Below, in pieces: positions 12,052-24,479 of a stretch of DNA of 64,000 nt (positions within the stretch are counted from its first letter, which is position 1; every line of letters begins with the position of its first letter). The position numbers and the translations under genes were made by a program. The stretch is from Camellia lanceoleosa (lineage: Eukaryota; Streptophyta; Magnoliopsida; Ericales; Theaceae): the NCBI GenBank assembly GCA_025200525.1, contig CM045760.1, forward strand, positions 48,069,932-48,133,931, in the 5' to 3' direction. The notes under the pieces were generated by a model. It made no database searches. It saw nothing but the letters and a program-made list of their open reading frames with translations, and was not told where the DNA came from.

Positions 12052-14756
12052 TCTGAGAACCTGAATTTATGGACAACTAATTAGTTTGTTAATAACAGTA
12101 TTAAGCCAATTAATAATGATTAATAAATTATTAAATTATAATGTTAATAACATCATAACTAATACCAATATTGAACTTCTTCAAATAAATTTATTTATCC
12201 TTATATGATTAAATTTCTATATCTAAATTTAAATACAGTCGTGGAAACTAAATGATTTAAACAAATAGTAACTAAATTAATCGGAGGATAGTAGGGAGTA
12301 AAATATCTGATGACTAGGTTATATATATATATATATATATTGATTTTTATTTTTGTACACACACAAAAAATAAATAAATAAATAAATAAAATAAAACAAT
12401 AAAAAAAAAAAGGCCTCCAAACTCCTATAAATAATAACACTATTCAGCCCTTTCATTCTATACACACAGCTGAGCAAAAGAAAAGAAAAAGAGAGGAGAA
12501 AAGGAAAGAAAAAGAGAGAAAGAGGAGAGGGTGCTAGGTGGTCACCATTTCAAAATTAATTTTGAGAATAGTTTGTAAAAGCTCTTGGAGTAGGAATACT
12601 CAATCTCTACCCTCCCTTAGATATTTTTTTTAATGAATCTATATATCAAAAATATGCAAAAGTGCGCATTGTTAATACACACATAGTAAGAATACCTCAA
12701 TGCATGTTTACATTTTGATAGAATAATAATTTCATGATCATATGATCTCTATTCCTTCTTGCAAGCATAAATTAGATGGTTTAGCTACTGATTTTATCTT
12801 CTTATGTGTTCAAATATTCTCCATTATTTGAAATAATCTTGCATGGGGTAAAATGAGATAAGGTTGGTTCATTTTTACACGAAACTTATATTTTCTTCAC
12901 TGTTTCAGATTTTATCAGAGGTAAAATACTTTAATAAATTGAAAATAACTTGTGTCAAAAATATGTTGGTACTAGGAGTATATATAGCTGTCCTATACAC
13001 GTGCAAATTTTTATAAAATCATTGGACACCATTTTCTTACCGAAATAAATATTTGTCCTAAGTGTTGTTCACAACACAGCAGAAACAGTGACTTCAAATA
13101 GGTCCCATTTTCTCTAAAAATGGTATTTTTCACGCATGACTGCTTGGGATAGTTAGATATAAGAATTATCTTTCATTTTCCGCCTATTTCACAAAAAATG
13201 GATAAGTCTAAAGGGAGATATTGTAGTTTTACTAAAATGTGACAGAATCTGTCCAATTTTCTTTAAAAAATTATTTGACCATCTTCCATTGGTTTTCAGT
13301 CTTCAAACTCTTTGAAAATATGTTCGAAACTCAAACATCTAGTAATTGGTTCTGATCGTACCTCTTTTTGACATTGTTTGATGCTCCTTTTTATTTTTCA
13401 AATACAGATCACCTGTGTTGGAAGTTACTGTAACTCACTATCCCAGAAACCAGTTTTCTTCCAAATTTCATTTCTCTATTTTAAAATCGTTTTTAGCCCT
13501 GGAATTCTTCTCAAAATATTTTCCTAACTCAATGAACTAGCTCCAGTTAAAATATTGTAGTCATTAAATTTTGTTTGGTGTAGGTTTCATATTTTTTTTA
13601 GTCCGACCATACAGTGTTGAAAAGAAGAAGTGTGTGAATTTCTAAGAAATTTTGTGATAACTCCTAAGACATTCTATAATATTTATTTTGGTTTCCATAC
13701 ATGATTATGTTGTGCTATATAAACCTTATGTCACTGTGGTTTGCAAACTAAAACTCATACATCCATCAAAATGTGAATTCGACTAGGTAAAGAAACACGA
13801 AACTAAATCGATGCATTAAAAGTGATGGGGTGCGCCCGATTTAGAGTCTTGCGCAAATGAGTTGCAAACCCTAACATGGCACGGGAAGGTATTTCAACTC
13901 TTATCGGTATAGGTGATATAAGGTTGGTGGTGCGGGTGTCACAACATAAACTGTTCCCTTGGGGCAGACCGAGATGTCACAACTCGGGTACGTAGCCCTG
14001 GTGCGTGGGCATCATTGGTAGTTACAGTAAATAACATTTGAATATTTGACTCAAGGGGAGTCAAAATTGCCTGTGGCCATTGTTTAGCGGTTGAGTGGAA
14101 ATAATGCTCCGTGAGGAGTTACTTAAAACTTACCTAATAAACTAAATCTATGCAAATTTAAAAGAAAAGTTAGCATTTTCCTTAATGATGAAATACTACT
14201 TCCGCTCGCCATTGTTCTTATTATCTATTGTTATTATTTCAACTGATAGCATTGTTGTTATGCTTATTAAATACTACTTTTTATTATATTACTATATAGT
14301 ATTCATCAGTTGTGAATATTATTATCGGGGTGGCTATTTTCGGGTTGTAGTATCTTATTGAGCTCGCCGTTCATTGGCATTCTCATCGCCCTAGCATTTT
14401 ATGCTAGGTACTGAAGAAACCGAAGGAAACACCGAGGCTTTGCAAGGCAATATTCAGCCTTGGTTAGCTTGAAGAATGCCCAAGTTTCATGAACCATTTT
14501 TCTAAGTTTTCTAGTTTTTCTAGTTTTTCTCTAGTTTTCTTTTTATATATGTGTTATTTTTATTTTATTTTTTTATGTACTAAGACTAAGCCTTGAGTTT
14601 GATTAGAGTTGTAAGTTGAGAATTTTTAATTTCTGTGTTATGAATTAATGGATTGTAGTAAACTTGGCAGTAGCAATGATTATAAATTCTTAATTAAGAA
14701 AATTGATCTTAAGTTTTAAATCTTTTATTGATGTCCTCAAATTTTAGGGCGTCACA
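12052..14756 (+). mobile_element. Probable LTR (F), left edge uncertain
   Basis: The right edge TTTTAGGGCGTCACA (ending at 14,756) is a typical LTR end and resembles the ends of the A-D LTRs (GGGCGTTACA). A TATAAATA promoter at about 12,426 is followed by a purine-rich leader. The segment 13,840-14,760 has the GC-richer, non-coding look of an LTR R-U5. The five bases after the end are AAGAT, and AAGAT also occurs at 12,047-12,051, but the following bases TCTGAG lack the usual TG start. No ORF or internal domain was seen. It is probably a solo or truncated LTR. Confidence 0.4.
12319..12340. repeat. (TA)n microsatellite
   Basis: A dinucleotide TA run of about 11 units. A purine-rich (GAAAAA/GAGA) stretch follows at 12,475-12,530. 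Confidence 0.9.
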
Positions 14757-15090
14757 AAGATATTCGATTTTACAATAACATAATCCTTTTTTTTTTTTTT
14801 TTTTTGAACTGAATAACATAATCCATTTCATTCTTGAATTTTACCATTTATTTTCACTTAAATGCTTGACGTCACTTAGTGATGATGGAGAGCATTAGAG
14901 TTGGAGCTCTAATGTCAACTGTAGTGATATGACAATACGTTAAAAAAAAATGCAACATCACAATCCAAAACATCAAATCATAAGGTGGGGTCCACCTCTC
15001 GAACTCCCTCTAGAGCTCTAGAGCTCCTCATTTAGAGGTCTCAAACATTTTTGTTTTCAATAAAATGAAATGACATACATGCATGGTAAT
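14757..15090. other. Spacer with small palindromes
   Basis: No gene. It holds a poly-T run (14,790-14,806), the hairpin CATTAGAG-TTGGAG-CTCTAATG (14,892-14,913) and overlapping CTCTAGAG palindromes at about 15,007-15,023, probably the remains of a MITE. No edges could be set. Confidence 0.4.
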
Positions 15091-15898
15091 TGTATGAGAG
15101 GATTCAAGAATGTTGTTGGAAAATTCAAAGATCTTCGAAGATCTTTGAAGAAAACTTGAATTCTCTAAAAATGATAAGAGGCTTAGATTCTTCAATAGTT
15201 ACAACTAAGAACACAATAGCAAAGAGATAATAGAGATAAGAGATTGGGTGAAGAAGAAAGCAAAGTAGTTAGAGAGAGAATAGTGCAAGGCTCTCCCACA
15301 GATCTCCCACTTTTACTCTCAAAGTAGATAATGGAGAATGGAAATTAGTTCTTTTCCAAAAGTTTTCTCTCCAGAATACATCCCTTGTAAAGTTATGGGT
15401 GGGTGCTATTTATAGGCACCTCATGATATAGGATAGAGCCCATGTGCAAGGCATATGGGGTATATTCCTTCTAACTACCTTGTCCGAAGAGGTGACCTCT
15501 TCAAGGATGAAGAAAACCCCGAAGAAGATATCAACCTCTTAGCGAACCCTTCTTCTTAGCCACACTTAACCAATGATCCCCAATCATCCCAAAGGGTCAG
15601 GGGTAGTCCCAAAGGACGTCCTGCCATAAAAGGGTCAGGGGTAGTTCAAGCGAGGGCCTTGCCGCCAATATTGCCGAGTCTCAGGGACCCCCTAGATCAT
15701 GCCACCCTGACCCAAGTATAGGCTAGTTTAAACGAAGAGTGAATTTATCTCCACTCACCGTCCTCGGGATCGGGTCCTTTGTTCGGACACCGTCACGCCT
15801 ATGGTCTTGGTGTGTAAAGGTGAAAATATGCATGTCCGAGAAAACTAAAATTTCTCATACACGTAAGGGGCAAAATGTAGAAGGAGTCAAGTCAAGCC
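15091..15898 (-). mobile_element. LTR-like copy E-left
   Basis: Read on the minus strand this copy ends CTCATACA (TGTATGAG on the + strand at 15,091). It aligns over most of its length, in inverted orientation, with 23,288-24,152. Shared landmarks are the GATTCAAGAATGTTGTTG end, the AGATCTTCGAAGATC region, the CTATTTATAG word (15,411; TATA box CTATAAATAG in sense orientation) and the ACTCGGCAATATT block. TG..CA ends plus a TATA box suggest an LTR. It abuts element D directly. No coding sequence and no target duplication were found. Confidence 0.55.
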
Positions 15899-17860
15899 TG
15901 TTGCACCCCCAAAATAAATACACAGACTTATATCATAAGCTGCAGTATAATTGAATCACATGCTCCCATTCAACAGAGTTTGATATACAAAAGGTGACGC
16001 ATGCGATATACGTTCATAGATAGCCTATCATGAATCTACAGCATGTGTTACAAGTAAACAAAAAATAAACATTTAACATATATTCAAATGCCCTAAAGGC
16101 TTATATCTTTCCAAGATAGCTCTTGGTTACAACAAAAGTGAGTCTAGCTCAAGTACAACTTAAAGCCCTTGGCTGTACAAAACGAAATACAACAAAAATA
16201 GAAGCTCGTACTCCAAATCCCTCCAAGCTACTACCTTGGCGGAGGCATATCACCAACACCTGAAAATGATTTTTCCCAAATAGGATAAGCCAAAACCCAG
16301 TAGAAATAATCTAACACGGTATATGAGTCTTAACAAAGATATAAGTAAATTATGCATATACAATATCCATAGTAAAATCATTCATGTTCTACAAAATCAT
16401 AATATACCGACTTTTGTACTTCAATCACACAAACACTTTAATTTTCCATTTTATAGAACTTTCTTCCACGGGAATTGGCACCTATGTACACGCGCGGTTT
16501 CGATACTTTCACCCTAGACACACAAGCCAACTTAATTTCAATGGAGTCTATCCCCTATCTCCTCCCAAACAATAGAGTATATCACCTTTTTCCTCCCACA
16601 CAGTCATACATATACAATATATTTAAAACACAGTCATATTCAATGACAACCAACAAGAGATTAGTTTCAATTTACCTAATCCTTATGCAATTTCTACAAC
16701 AATCATAGCTATCCTTCACCGATAGCCTAATACAGATATTTCTAAACAGATATTTAATCTCAAGACAGATAATTTATTCAAAATCTCATAGATGAGTGAA
16801 ATACGTGTTCTTCTCCACCATTTATATAAACATCCATTCAATTTCACATTTTCAATCCCAATTTCACTTATTTATTTCACCAAAATAAATATTTGCAACA
16901 TTTTAGGGCAAACTCCCTTTTTTCCAAATATCAACCCAAATGCCAAAATCAACTATTTTGTCACAATACAACCTCATATTTAACTCCATAACTATTTATA
17001 ACTCATTCATTTAGAAACCCCTCTTTTGATTTAATACCCAAACCTTAGGTTTGTTCATAGTACGCCCAAACTCCACCATTTTCACACAACAACTCATAAC
17101 TAAGTTAAATATCAAATGAAAGTGTAGAAAATCCTTACCTTAAGTTAGAAGACCAAAGCAAAGCAAAGCAAAGTGGAATCTTCAACAAAGCTGAAACCAA
17201 GTTCCAATCGGATCAAAACGGGGCTCTTAGGATGCTCTAACTTTTTCTCAAAGACAGTAGGGTAGAGAACCCAAAGGATCTAGGTCAAAATATAGAGAGA
17301 GAGAGATAGAGAGTAAGTTTTAGAGACAGAGGGACTAGATCTAGGGTTTTGAGAGAAAAAGAGATGAAAAAGTGAACAAAAATGAGACTGCTGCGAACTA
17401 ATATACGCATAGTCCGCTCGAGCACAAAAGTTGACAGCCGAGCGTCAAACACAACAATTCATTCCGCTCGAGCGTAGAATATACACATCCAATAGTTTGC
17501 AGACAGAAGAACATCGCTTGAGCGCAACAATGGCCGCTCAAGCGCACACCCGCTCAAGCGTAAGAAACGCCGCCCGAGCATAGAATACATTCTCCCAGTA
17601 TTTCTGCATAACTGCAAAAGTATTGAGAGTTTGCAAAGCCCGCTTGAGCGCAATAAGTGCCGCTTGAGCAGAAGAGCAAAAAAAATCTAAGCGACAAATG
17701 TTTGGAAACTAAGCAACTAGCCTGTCCCAAGCACAACTACAACAACGCAAAAGACCAACTCAAGGGACAACAAGGGGAAAAAGAGATGAACAACAACAAT
17801 AAACCATGAAACTTGAATCCAGAATACAACAAAAAGGTCAGGTCAAAACCAGAATCGCTA
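15899..17860 (-). mobile_element. Element D 3' LTR
   Basis: 1,962 bp. The + strand starts TGTTGCACCCCC and ends AATCGCTA, aligned to TGTAACGCCCCC and AATCACCA at the edges of the A 5' LTR (54,614-56,674). It includes the conserved GGCTATCGGTGAAGGATAG hairpin (minus strand, about 16,720) and a cluster of CTCGAG-type palindromes at 17,414-17,671. No coding content. Confidence 0.85.
17414..17671. promoter_or_regulatory. Cluster of nine CGCTCGAGCG-type palindromes (D LTR)
   Basis: About nine copies of a decamer related to CGCTCGAGCG lie in 258 bp, near the U3 start of the LTR. Only the one at 17,465 is perfect. Others read CGCTTGAGCG, CGCTCAAGCG or CGCCCGAGCA, mostly changes expected from deamination of methylated CpG. 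The same cluster occurs in the A 5' LTR. Its function is unknown; candidates are a factor-binding array, or RNA stem-loops if transcribed. Confidence 0.75.
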
Positions 17861-17880
17861 TAATCTTCCCCCTTAAGGAA
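17861..17880 (-). promoter_or_regulatory. Element D polypurine tract
   Basis: On the minus strand AAGGGGGAAGATTA lies directly before the LTR start. It follows GAAATTTCAGGGATGAAAT, a version of the sequence found before the 3' LTR of B (49,560) and A (35,815). Confidence 0.7.
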
Positions 17881-18289
17881 TTTCATCCCTGAAATTTCAA
17901 ATCAAGTTCAAAGCCATTTTAAACTATTCTCAACGATGATAATCTCTCAAGTTCAACATCATGACTTACCCTCTGGTCATTCATTCTCACTAACCCAATA
18001 CACGAGTTCCAACACTAAAGTACAATTCACATATTCCCAAGACATTTGCAATGTTTATGATAAACTCAATTTCTCAAAATTCACACAACATATACAATGT
18101 TTCCAAAAGTGATACAACGCATACAATATTCCATATTCTCAAAACATATATAATGCTTATAGTGAATCCATGTTTCCAAAACATCTATGACATATACAAT
18201 GTTCTAGTATTTTTAAAACATATACAATGCTATTACATTTCATTATCATAACAAAATTTCAATATATGCTCAAACTTCAACAAATAAGT

Positions 18290-21200
18290 TCGGATATTTC
18301 TCACAGACTTCCAACTCACGTTTGCAAGTTGCTTCCTCAACTCCGTGATGTTCCCCCAGCACACCTTAACTAATAGAAAAGTCCTGATTCACAAGACTCA
18401 ACTCAACAACAAGGAATGGACATGGATGCCTCCCTAACCAGAAAAACTCACGGCGGTTTATGAGACAAGAACAAATACTCCCGATAATAATAATAACAGT
18501 AACAACAACTCCAACAACAACAACACTCTAAGACATCCACCACGTCTCGACTACCTCCAATACCCAAACCACCATTAAGTGCTTAACACTACACCATAGG
18601 AAATAAGGAAACCACTCGTACACAAGGCTTTCAATCAACTCTCGTAGAACGAGAACGCAGAATAAATCACGATTAATCAACAACGTTATGGCACATCAAT
18701 GCCCGACAATTCTAAGTCCTTTCCAAAAGACATACAAGATGTAACTAGCAACTGCGGCTAGATCAAAATGCGACTTCTCAACACAAGATATAAGATATTC
18801 CATTCAGGTTAAAGAAAATGCTTTATTTATCCCCATTTGCCTCAAAACGCTTGGTTTTCCCCAAAAGCTATTTAGACTTACACCTTCACAATTCAAATAC
18901 ATTATCAACTGGCCATAGCAAAACTCAGAGATTGCCAAACTGTCAACCAAAACCACAAATTTATGTTTTAACCCAAAATCGTTCTAGTTTATGAAAAGTA
19001 CCCAAGGCCACAATACTAAAAAGGCAAGTTTAGTTTTCCTCCAAATCATTCACCAACATTCTCCCAGTGAATCACAACGTAGTCACCCAACGAAACCCAT
19101 CACACTCACGGTGGTGCCACAATACCCAAAACAAAATTTCCACGATAAGAACCCCTAGAATTTTTGAAATGCCAGCAACGCATTAACACGAGGGCAGGAA
19201 TTTTGCACCCACCAACCACATAATGGCGCAAAGCGCTTATAAGACCAAAGTTCTCAACCGCAATCCCAAACTGGTTACTACAACTCAAAACAACCTTCCA
19301 ATTGTCCTTGCGGGACTTACATCCCACACCAAGAAACCTTTCAATTACACAACCCTCACTTTCGACCTATTCCCGAGGTGACAATATGTCAACCAACCCA
19401 AATACTAACCAATCAACTATCTAACACTATATACCAATACCAGCCTTCAACTACCGATATACCACTTAACCTCACCCAACTTAGTATCAACACCTATATC
19501 TTGTCCAACCTCACCAACTCCGAAATGGAGTTCCATACACAATCTCTGAAATCCATTGAATCACTTCGGATTCTTCAAAGTTAACCCACGGTACTCTGAT
19601 TCTCCATTCACCCGCCATATGTATGCCTAAGTGGCATGCACATCCTCACTTCACATTTGAGTTCTAACTGGACTTCTCAAGTCAATACACATACCGGTAC
19701 CTTACACCACGTACACAAGGACTGAATAAGTTAAAACAACTCTGACAGAGTGCACCACTCACTCCACATAATCTTACTACTTCACTCGGAGTTCCACTAT
19801 CCAAACTAGACAATAAACACTCATATCATAGTGACTCGGTACTATCGAATATTAAACTGCTCCATGCAATCATTAACCACACTATTGCCTTACCTAGGCA
19901 CCCTCCTAGGATTGCCCTGAGACCGATCCCCTTCTGCACATCATCTAACAACAATATACGAACCACACACCGCCATACACCATACTAGTAAAACCTCATC
20001 ACTTATTGCACATCATCTCACCCTTAACTCCAAATGGTTTATCTCTGCACTGAATCCCTCTTTCTGCGAATGCACTTACAACCTCGACCGAATTCACAAC
20101 AAGGAAATTCACATATTTATTCTCTCGCACCAAGTGAACTCGCAAAGGCTTACCATGCCACCACGTCATCGTTACCACATAACCACCCGATTCAAATAAC
20201 AAGCAAACACAACACCTACATCCCTCAGTGACTGGTAAGATCAACTCTTTGGTCCACATTCTATTCATCACTCATTACATGAGCACAACCAAAATACTAA
20301 GTCTCCTTGTCAATTCACCAGTTGTTGATACTTTTGAACAATTGCCCTGAACCAAGCCCTGGGCACATACACACGACACCTACAAGGCTTTCAAAGTCTT
20401 ACCATCCTAACTCTATAGAAGAACAAACGAAGTTCTCACCCTCCTTACCGTCATTCCAAACCTCAACCCATAAACACAAAATCACTGTGACCCTACACGT
20501 AGGTCACACACTAACCATGGGTTATATGCCCGACCAACCCTTCCAACAACATCTCTTAACTTCAATAGAATTGAGATACACACCTCTCGCACCCAAATAC
20601 TATAAAGGAATCCTAGAACTTGGGAAGTGCCTATTATACCACTGTTCGAAATATAATACCAGCTACTCAAAACACACCATCCACCAATGCCCACAACCAA
20701 TACTACGATAAGGGACTAACATTCCTCCATAAGAAACAACCAACCAAAAAATACGAAGATCAACTACCATTACCTACCATTAAGGTACAAGTCTATACCC
20801 ACCGAAACTATACACTATTTACCCTTGAAAAACAACGCGTTGTATGTACAAAACCTAGCGCCAACCATTCACTTTACGTCCTTTCCAAGAATTCTCACGT
20901 CAATAGACTGAAACCTCTACCACAACCATAAGACCAAAAAAGGAATGCTCGCGAAATTACACATATTCAGCAAGTATAACTATTCTCGCCCCATGGTAAC
21001 CCCGACCAAGACACACATCCCTCAACAACTCTTTTTAATTTCAAAATATGGCTCACCAGCCATCACCTTCCCAAACCAAATCACAAGCGTATATATGCAT
21101 CAATACAAAAAAATTTCGATTCCATAATAACTTATCATATTAATAAAACTTTAAAGTCATTACATGCTCCAATCTACTCAATCCATGGAAATAAACAAGC

Positions 21201-21350
21201 AAAGGTATATATATGTATACAAGCAGTTATGATGTCTTAACATCCCCAAAACACATTGGTTACACAACATAACCCAATGATTACAAAACGATAACCCACC
21301 GACTACAAATTAAAATAGCCAAAACAAAACCACCCTGTTGGTACTACCAC
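18290..21350 (-). other. Element D core: non-coding filler in place of pol
   Basis: 18,290-18,400 still matches the last part of A pol and its flank (36,110-36,180; TCACGGACTTCCAACTCACG). From about 18,480 to 21,350 I find no protease, RT, RNase H or integrase motif in any frame. The longest minus-strand open stretch (19,999-20,271, 90 codons) resembles nothing I know. Composition is unlike the flanking AT-rich DNA, about 45% GC and rich in CA and AAC words. Element B likewise has non-coding DNA instead of gag-pol. Confidence 0.6.
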
Positions 21351-21359
21351 CGTTACCAT

Positions 21360-22460
21360 CCCTCACTGGACTGCTAAAGTTGGTCATTCTCAAACCCGAG
21401 ATACCCTAAGAGCTCACAAGCCAAGGACAAGAATTGCTGATGTGTCCTAGCTGACCATGCCTAGAACAAATGCGTAATTCCCCACTAAAGGTCTAAGAAT
21501 TTGGCTCTTCCAAGGCCCTCAAAATCTGGCCTGCTTGGTTCCCATAATAGTATTGCCCCTGCTCGGACGAATAAGGTTGAACTCGACTAGGTTGCGGAAC
21601 GTCCTAAGAAGTCCCTAGTTAGGTACAAAAATGTTTAGCATGACCCAGTTGATTACACACCCAACAAATAAGTGGTCCTCGAATACGTGACTGGTTCGAA
21701 GCCTGAATTAGTGAGGATCCTAATGACTACTTCCCCATCAAGCACTCGTTCACCCCAAGTCTTGGCCGGTTAGATGATCCTGGTGGTTCAACTACTGGTT
21801 GAACCACTAACCCTGCCCTTTTCCTCTGTGGCCAAGCCAAAAACTTGTAGCCCAGCTGACCACATTTGAAACAAGTGAAACCTCTTTGTTTACCCTTTCC
21901 TGAACCCAAACTCGACACTAGAAAGGTAGATCTAGATTGTGCTCCCTAAGACTATTGTGGGTTGAAACCCTTCTGCCTCTTAAAAGGTCTACCAATACCC
22001 CAAGTTGCAGGGGTCACCAAAATGGCCTCCTCACTACTCCGTCCCATGGCTAATACCGCTGCCTCTACATGAGCTGCCGCTTCAACATGCACACTATAAC
22101 TTCTATGCCAAGACCGGCAATCCTTCCTCGGATGTCATCACAGAACTTGCTCTCAAACTCCGAACAACGAAGTTCCTCAATCTCCACCAACTCCGGAACA
22201 AATGTCGACAGGTTGGTAAACCATGCTTCAAACTATACCAAAGGTGTAATACCTTGGCATAACTCCACAAATTGTTTCCGCAATTCTTCCTATGTAGAGG
22301 GATGGAAATTGTCGCTTCCTCGTCTAGGCATCCTAATGAGGGTAACCCAAAGATTAGCACCATCACAAATGTGCCAAAACAAATTTACTCAAGTCCTGGT
22401 ACAATGGACAACATTTAATCCACTCCACGTAAGCACCTAGTCACATAAACACATACGAAT
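21360..22460 (-). pseudogene. Element D gag remnant
   Basis: On the minus strand, 22,280-22,060 encodes a decayed retrotransposon Gag core with a PELVEIEELRCSEFESKF stretch, similar to the PELMATKERRCLEYKK part of element A Gag. About 150 codons later comes a zinc-knuckle relic, CFKCGQLGYKFLAW (about 21,850), in which the CCHC histidine has become Tyr and the last Cys Trp. Several stops and frameshifts occur. Gag packages the element RNA; this copy could not. No protease follows. Confidence 0.75.
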
Positions 22461-22718
22461 TTCCTTCCTGAATAATGACCGTCCTACGGCGTTGCCAGAA
22501 TTCCAATTAGAAACAGAAGTGATCAAGTGCTCTTCTAATAGGACTTCTAGAAACCCATAGACCCGATCAAAATATTAGGAATGAAATCCCATACCCATAT
22601 AGTCATATAAGTATGTTATCATGTAACCATACTATACCTACTAATGTCTCTACTAAGCGAGACAAACCCATTGTGGTAATAACCACTTCCCACGTACCCA
22701 AGTATTCAAACTTGATAC

Positions 22719-22730
22719 GCTCTGCTACCA
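22719..22730 (-). promoter_or_regulatory. Element D primer binding site
   Basis: The minus strand reads TGGTAGCAGAGC, one change from the initiator-Met-tRNA primer site TGGTATCAGAGC, three bases inside the 5' LTR end (GGGCGCTACA). Confidence 0.8.
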
Positions 22731-22733
22731 AGT

Positions 22734-23287
22734 TGTAGCGCCCTCAAAATAAATACACAGACTTATATCATAAGCTGTAGTATAATTGAACTACATGCTC
22801 CCATTCAACAGAGTTTGATATACAAAAGGTGACACATACAATATACGTTCATAGATAGCCTATCATGAATCTACAGCATGTGTTACAAGTAAACAAAAAA
22901 TAAACATTTAACAAATATTCAAATGTCCTAGAGGCTTACATCTTTCCAAGATAGCTCTTAGTTACAACAAAAGTGAGCCTAGCTCAATTACAACTTAAAG
23001 CCCTTGGCTGTTCAAAATGAAATACAACAAAAATAGAAGCTCGTGCTCCAAATCCCTCCAAGCTATTGCTTTGGCGAAGGTATATCACCAACATTTGAAA
23101 ATGATTTTTCCTAAATTGGGTGAGCCAAAACCTAGTAGAAATAATCTAACACGATATATGAGTCTTAACAAAGATAAAAGTAAGTGTGCATATACAATAC
23201 CCGTAGTAAAATCATTCATGTTCTGCAAAATCATAATATACTGAGTTCTATACTTCAATCCTCGTTATCTCAATTTATCGCCATCAA
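22734..23287 (-). mobile_element. Element D 5' LTR, truncated
   Basis: The first 550 bp (+ strand) match the 3' LTR from 15,899 nearly base for base (for example CCCATTCAACAGAGTTTGAT in both). Similarity stops near 23,287, where E-right begins. The missing part corresponds to U3 plus the CTCGAG cluster, so this LTR has lost its promoter end. Confidence 0.8.
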
Positions 23288-24152
23288 ACGAGCTGAATCA
23301 TTCTAAGCCTCGAAAGGCTTCAGATCCACGAATTTAGAGACTTACTCGGGCTCGGACTCAAAAAGGGAATTGAGCAAGCCTAGAGATCCGAGGAACTCAA
23401 TCTTGGAATAGATGCGATCGCAATCTAAAGGCCGTTCTATTGGTGGGTCCCAGAACATTTGCGGACTTGAAGCATTCCGGGATCAACCCACCAGAATCAT
23501 GGGTGAAGTTAAAGCCCGAACAAAGGGCCTAAATCCTAAGGAAGAGGGGTGGAAATAAATTCACTCATCAGTTAATTTAGCCTATATCCGGGTCAAGGTG
23601 GCACGACCCCGGAGGGTCCATAAGACTCGGCAATATTTAGCAGCGAGGGTCTACTAGGACTACCTCGGCCCTTTGGGATGATTGCGGATCATTGGTTAGG
23701 TGTGGCTAAGAAGAAAGGTTCGCCGAGAGGTTGATCTCCTCTTCAGGGTTTTCCTCATCCTCAGAGAGGTCACCTCCTCGGACAAGGTAATTAGAGGGAA
23801 TATTTCCCATGTGCTCCATCCTACATCATGAGGTGACTATAAATAGCACACACCCATAGCTTTACAAGGGTTGGATTTTGAAAAGACAACTCTTGGGAAA
23901 GAACTAATTTCCCTTCTCCATTATTTACCTTAAGAGTGAAAGTGGGAGATCCATTGGAGGGCCTTGCCATTATTCTCTCTCTAATTACTTTGCCTTCTTC
24001 ATCACCGAATCTCTTATGTCCATCAGCTCTTTGCTATTTTGTTCATAGTTGTGACCGTTGAAGAATCTAAGCCTCTCATCATTTCTAGAAAATTTGAGTT
24101 TTCTTCAAAGATCTTCGAATTTTTCAACAACATTCTTGAACCCTCTGATACA
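23288..24152 (+). mobile_element. LTR-like copy E-right
   Basis: An inverted partner of 15,091-15,898, ending CCTCTGATACA. It carries the TATA box CTATAAATAG at about 23,836 in sense orientation. The start is diverged from E-left, but from about 23,545 (GGAAATAAATTCACTC) onward the two align well. No flanking duplication with E-left or locally was found. Confidence 0.55.
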
Positions 24153-24470
24153 CATATTATATACATCAAATGGAGTACAACAAAATATGGGCACACAGAC
24201 CCCAAATAAACTATGATCTAACTATCACAAGAGTAATATAACAAAAGAAATTGAACACTCGAGCCCGAAGACATCCACCAATACCTGTATGGTAGAGCAA
24301 CAATTTTTTTTTTTTTTTTTTAGATAGGATGAGCAATAGATTAGCTCACTATAATAATCGAATAACATTACTTTAAAAGGCGTACAAGTACGGTAAGACA
24401 GTATAGTAGATGCAATGTAATATCTCAATGTTATATTTATTTAATCTTATTGCAGTGGAACAATTAAATA
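24153..24470. other. Spacer, no gene seen
   Basis: AT-rich, with a poly-T run at 24,304-24,322. No ORF or repeat match was recognised. Confidence 0.5.
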
Positions 24471-24479
24471 AAAGAAATA

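Larger units (their letters stand above)
15899..23287 (-). mobile_element. Element D: non-autonomous chromovirus derivative
   Basis: A minus-strand LTR element with a complete 3' LTR (15,899-17,860), polypurine tract, a 4.9 kb core with decayed gag but no RT or integrase, a tRNA-iMet-like primer site (22,719-22,730) and a 5' LTR cut off after about 550 bp. LTR and leader sequences are homologous to element A, so D belongs to the same chromovirus family. The five bases left of it are AAGCC; the right end is truncated, so no target duplication can be tested. The pol region is replaced by about 2.9 kb of non-coding DNA. Confidence 0.8.

Noticed and set aside
15091..24152. Single DNA transposon with 0.8 kb inverted ends
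   Set aside because: No target duplication at the outer ends, TATA boxes in the arms and abutment to LTR element D fit opposed LTRs at least as well; left as a finding, not a call.
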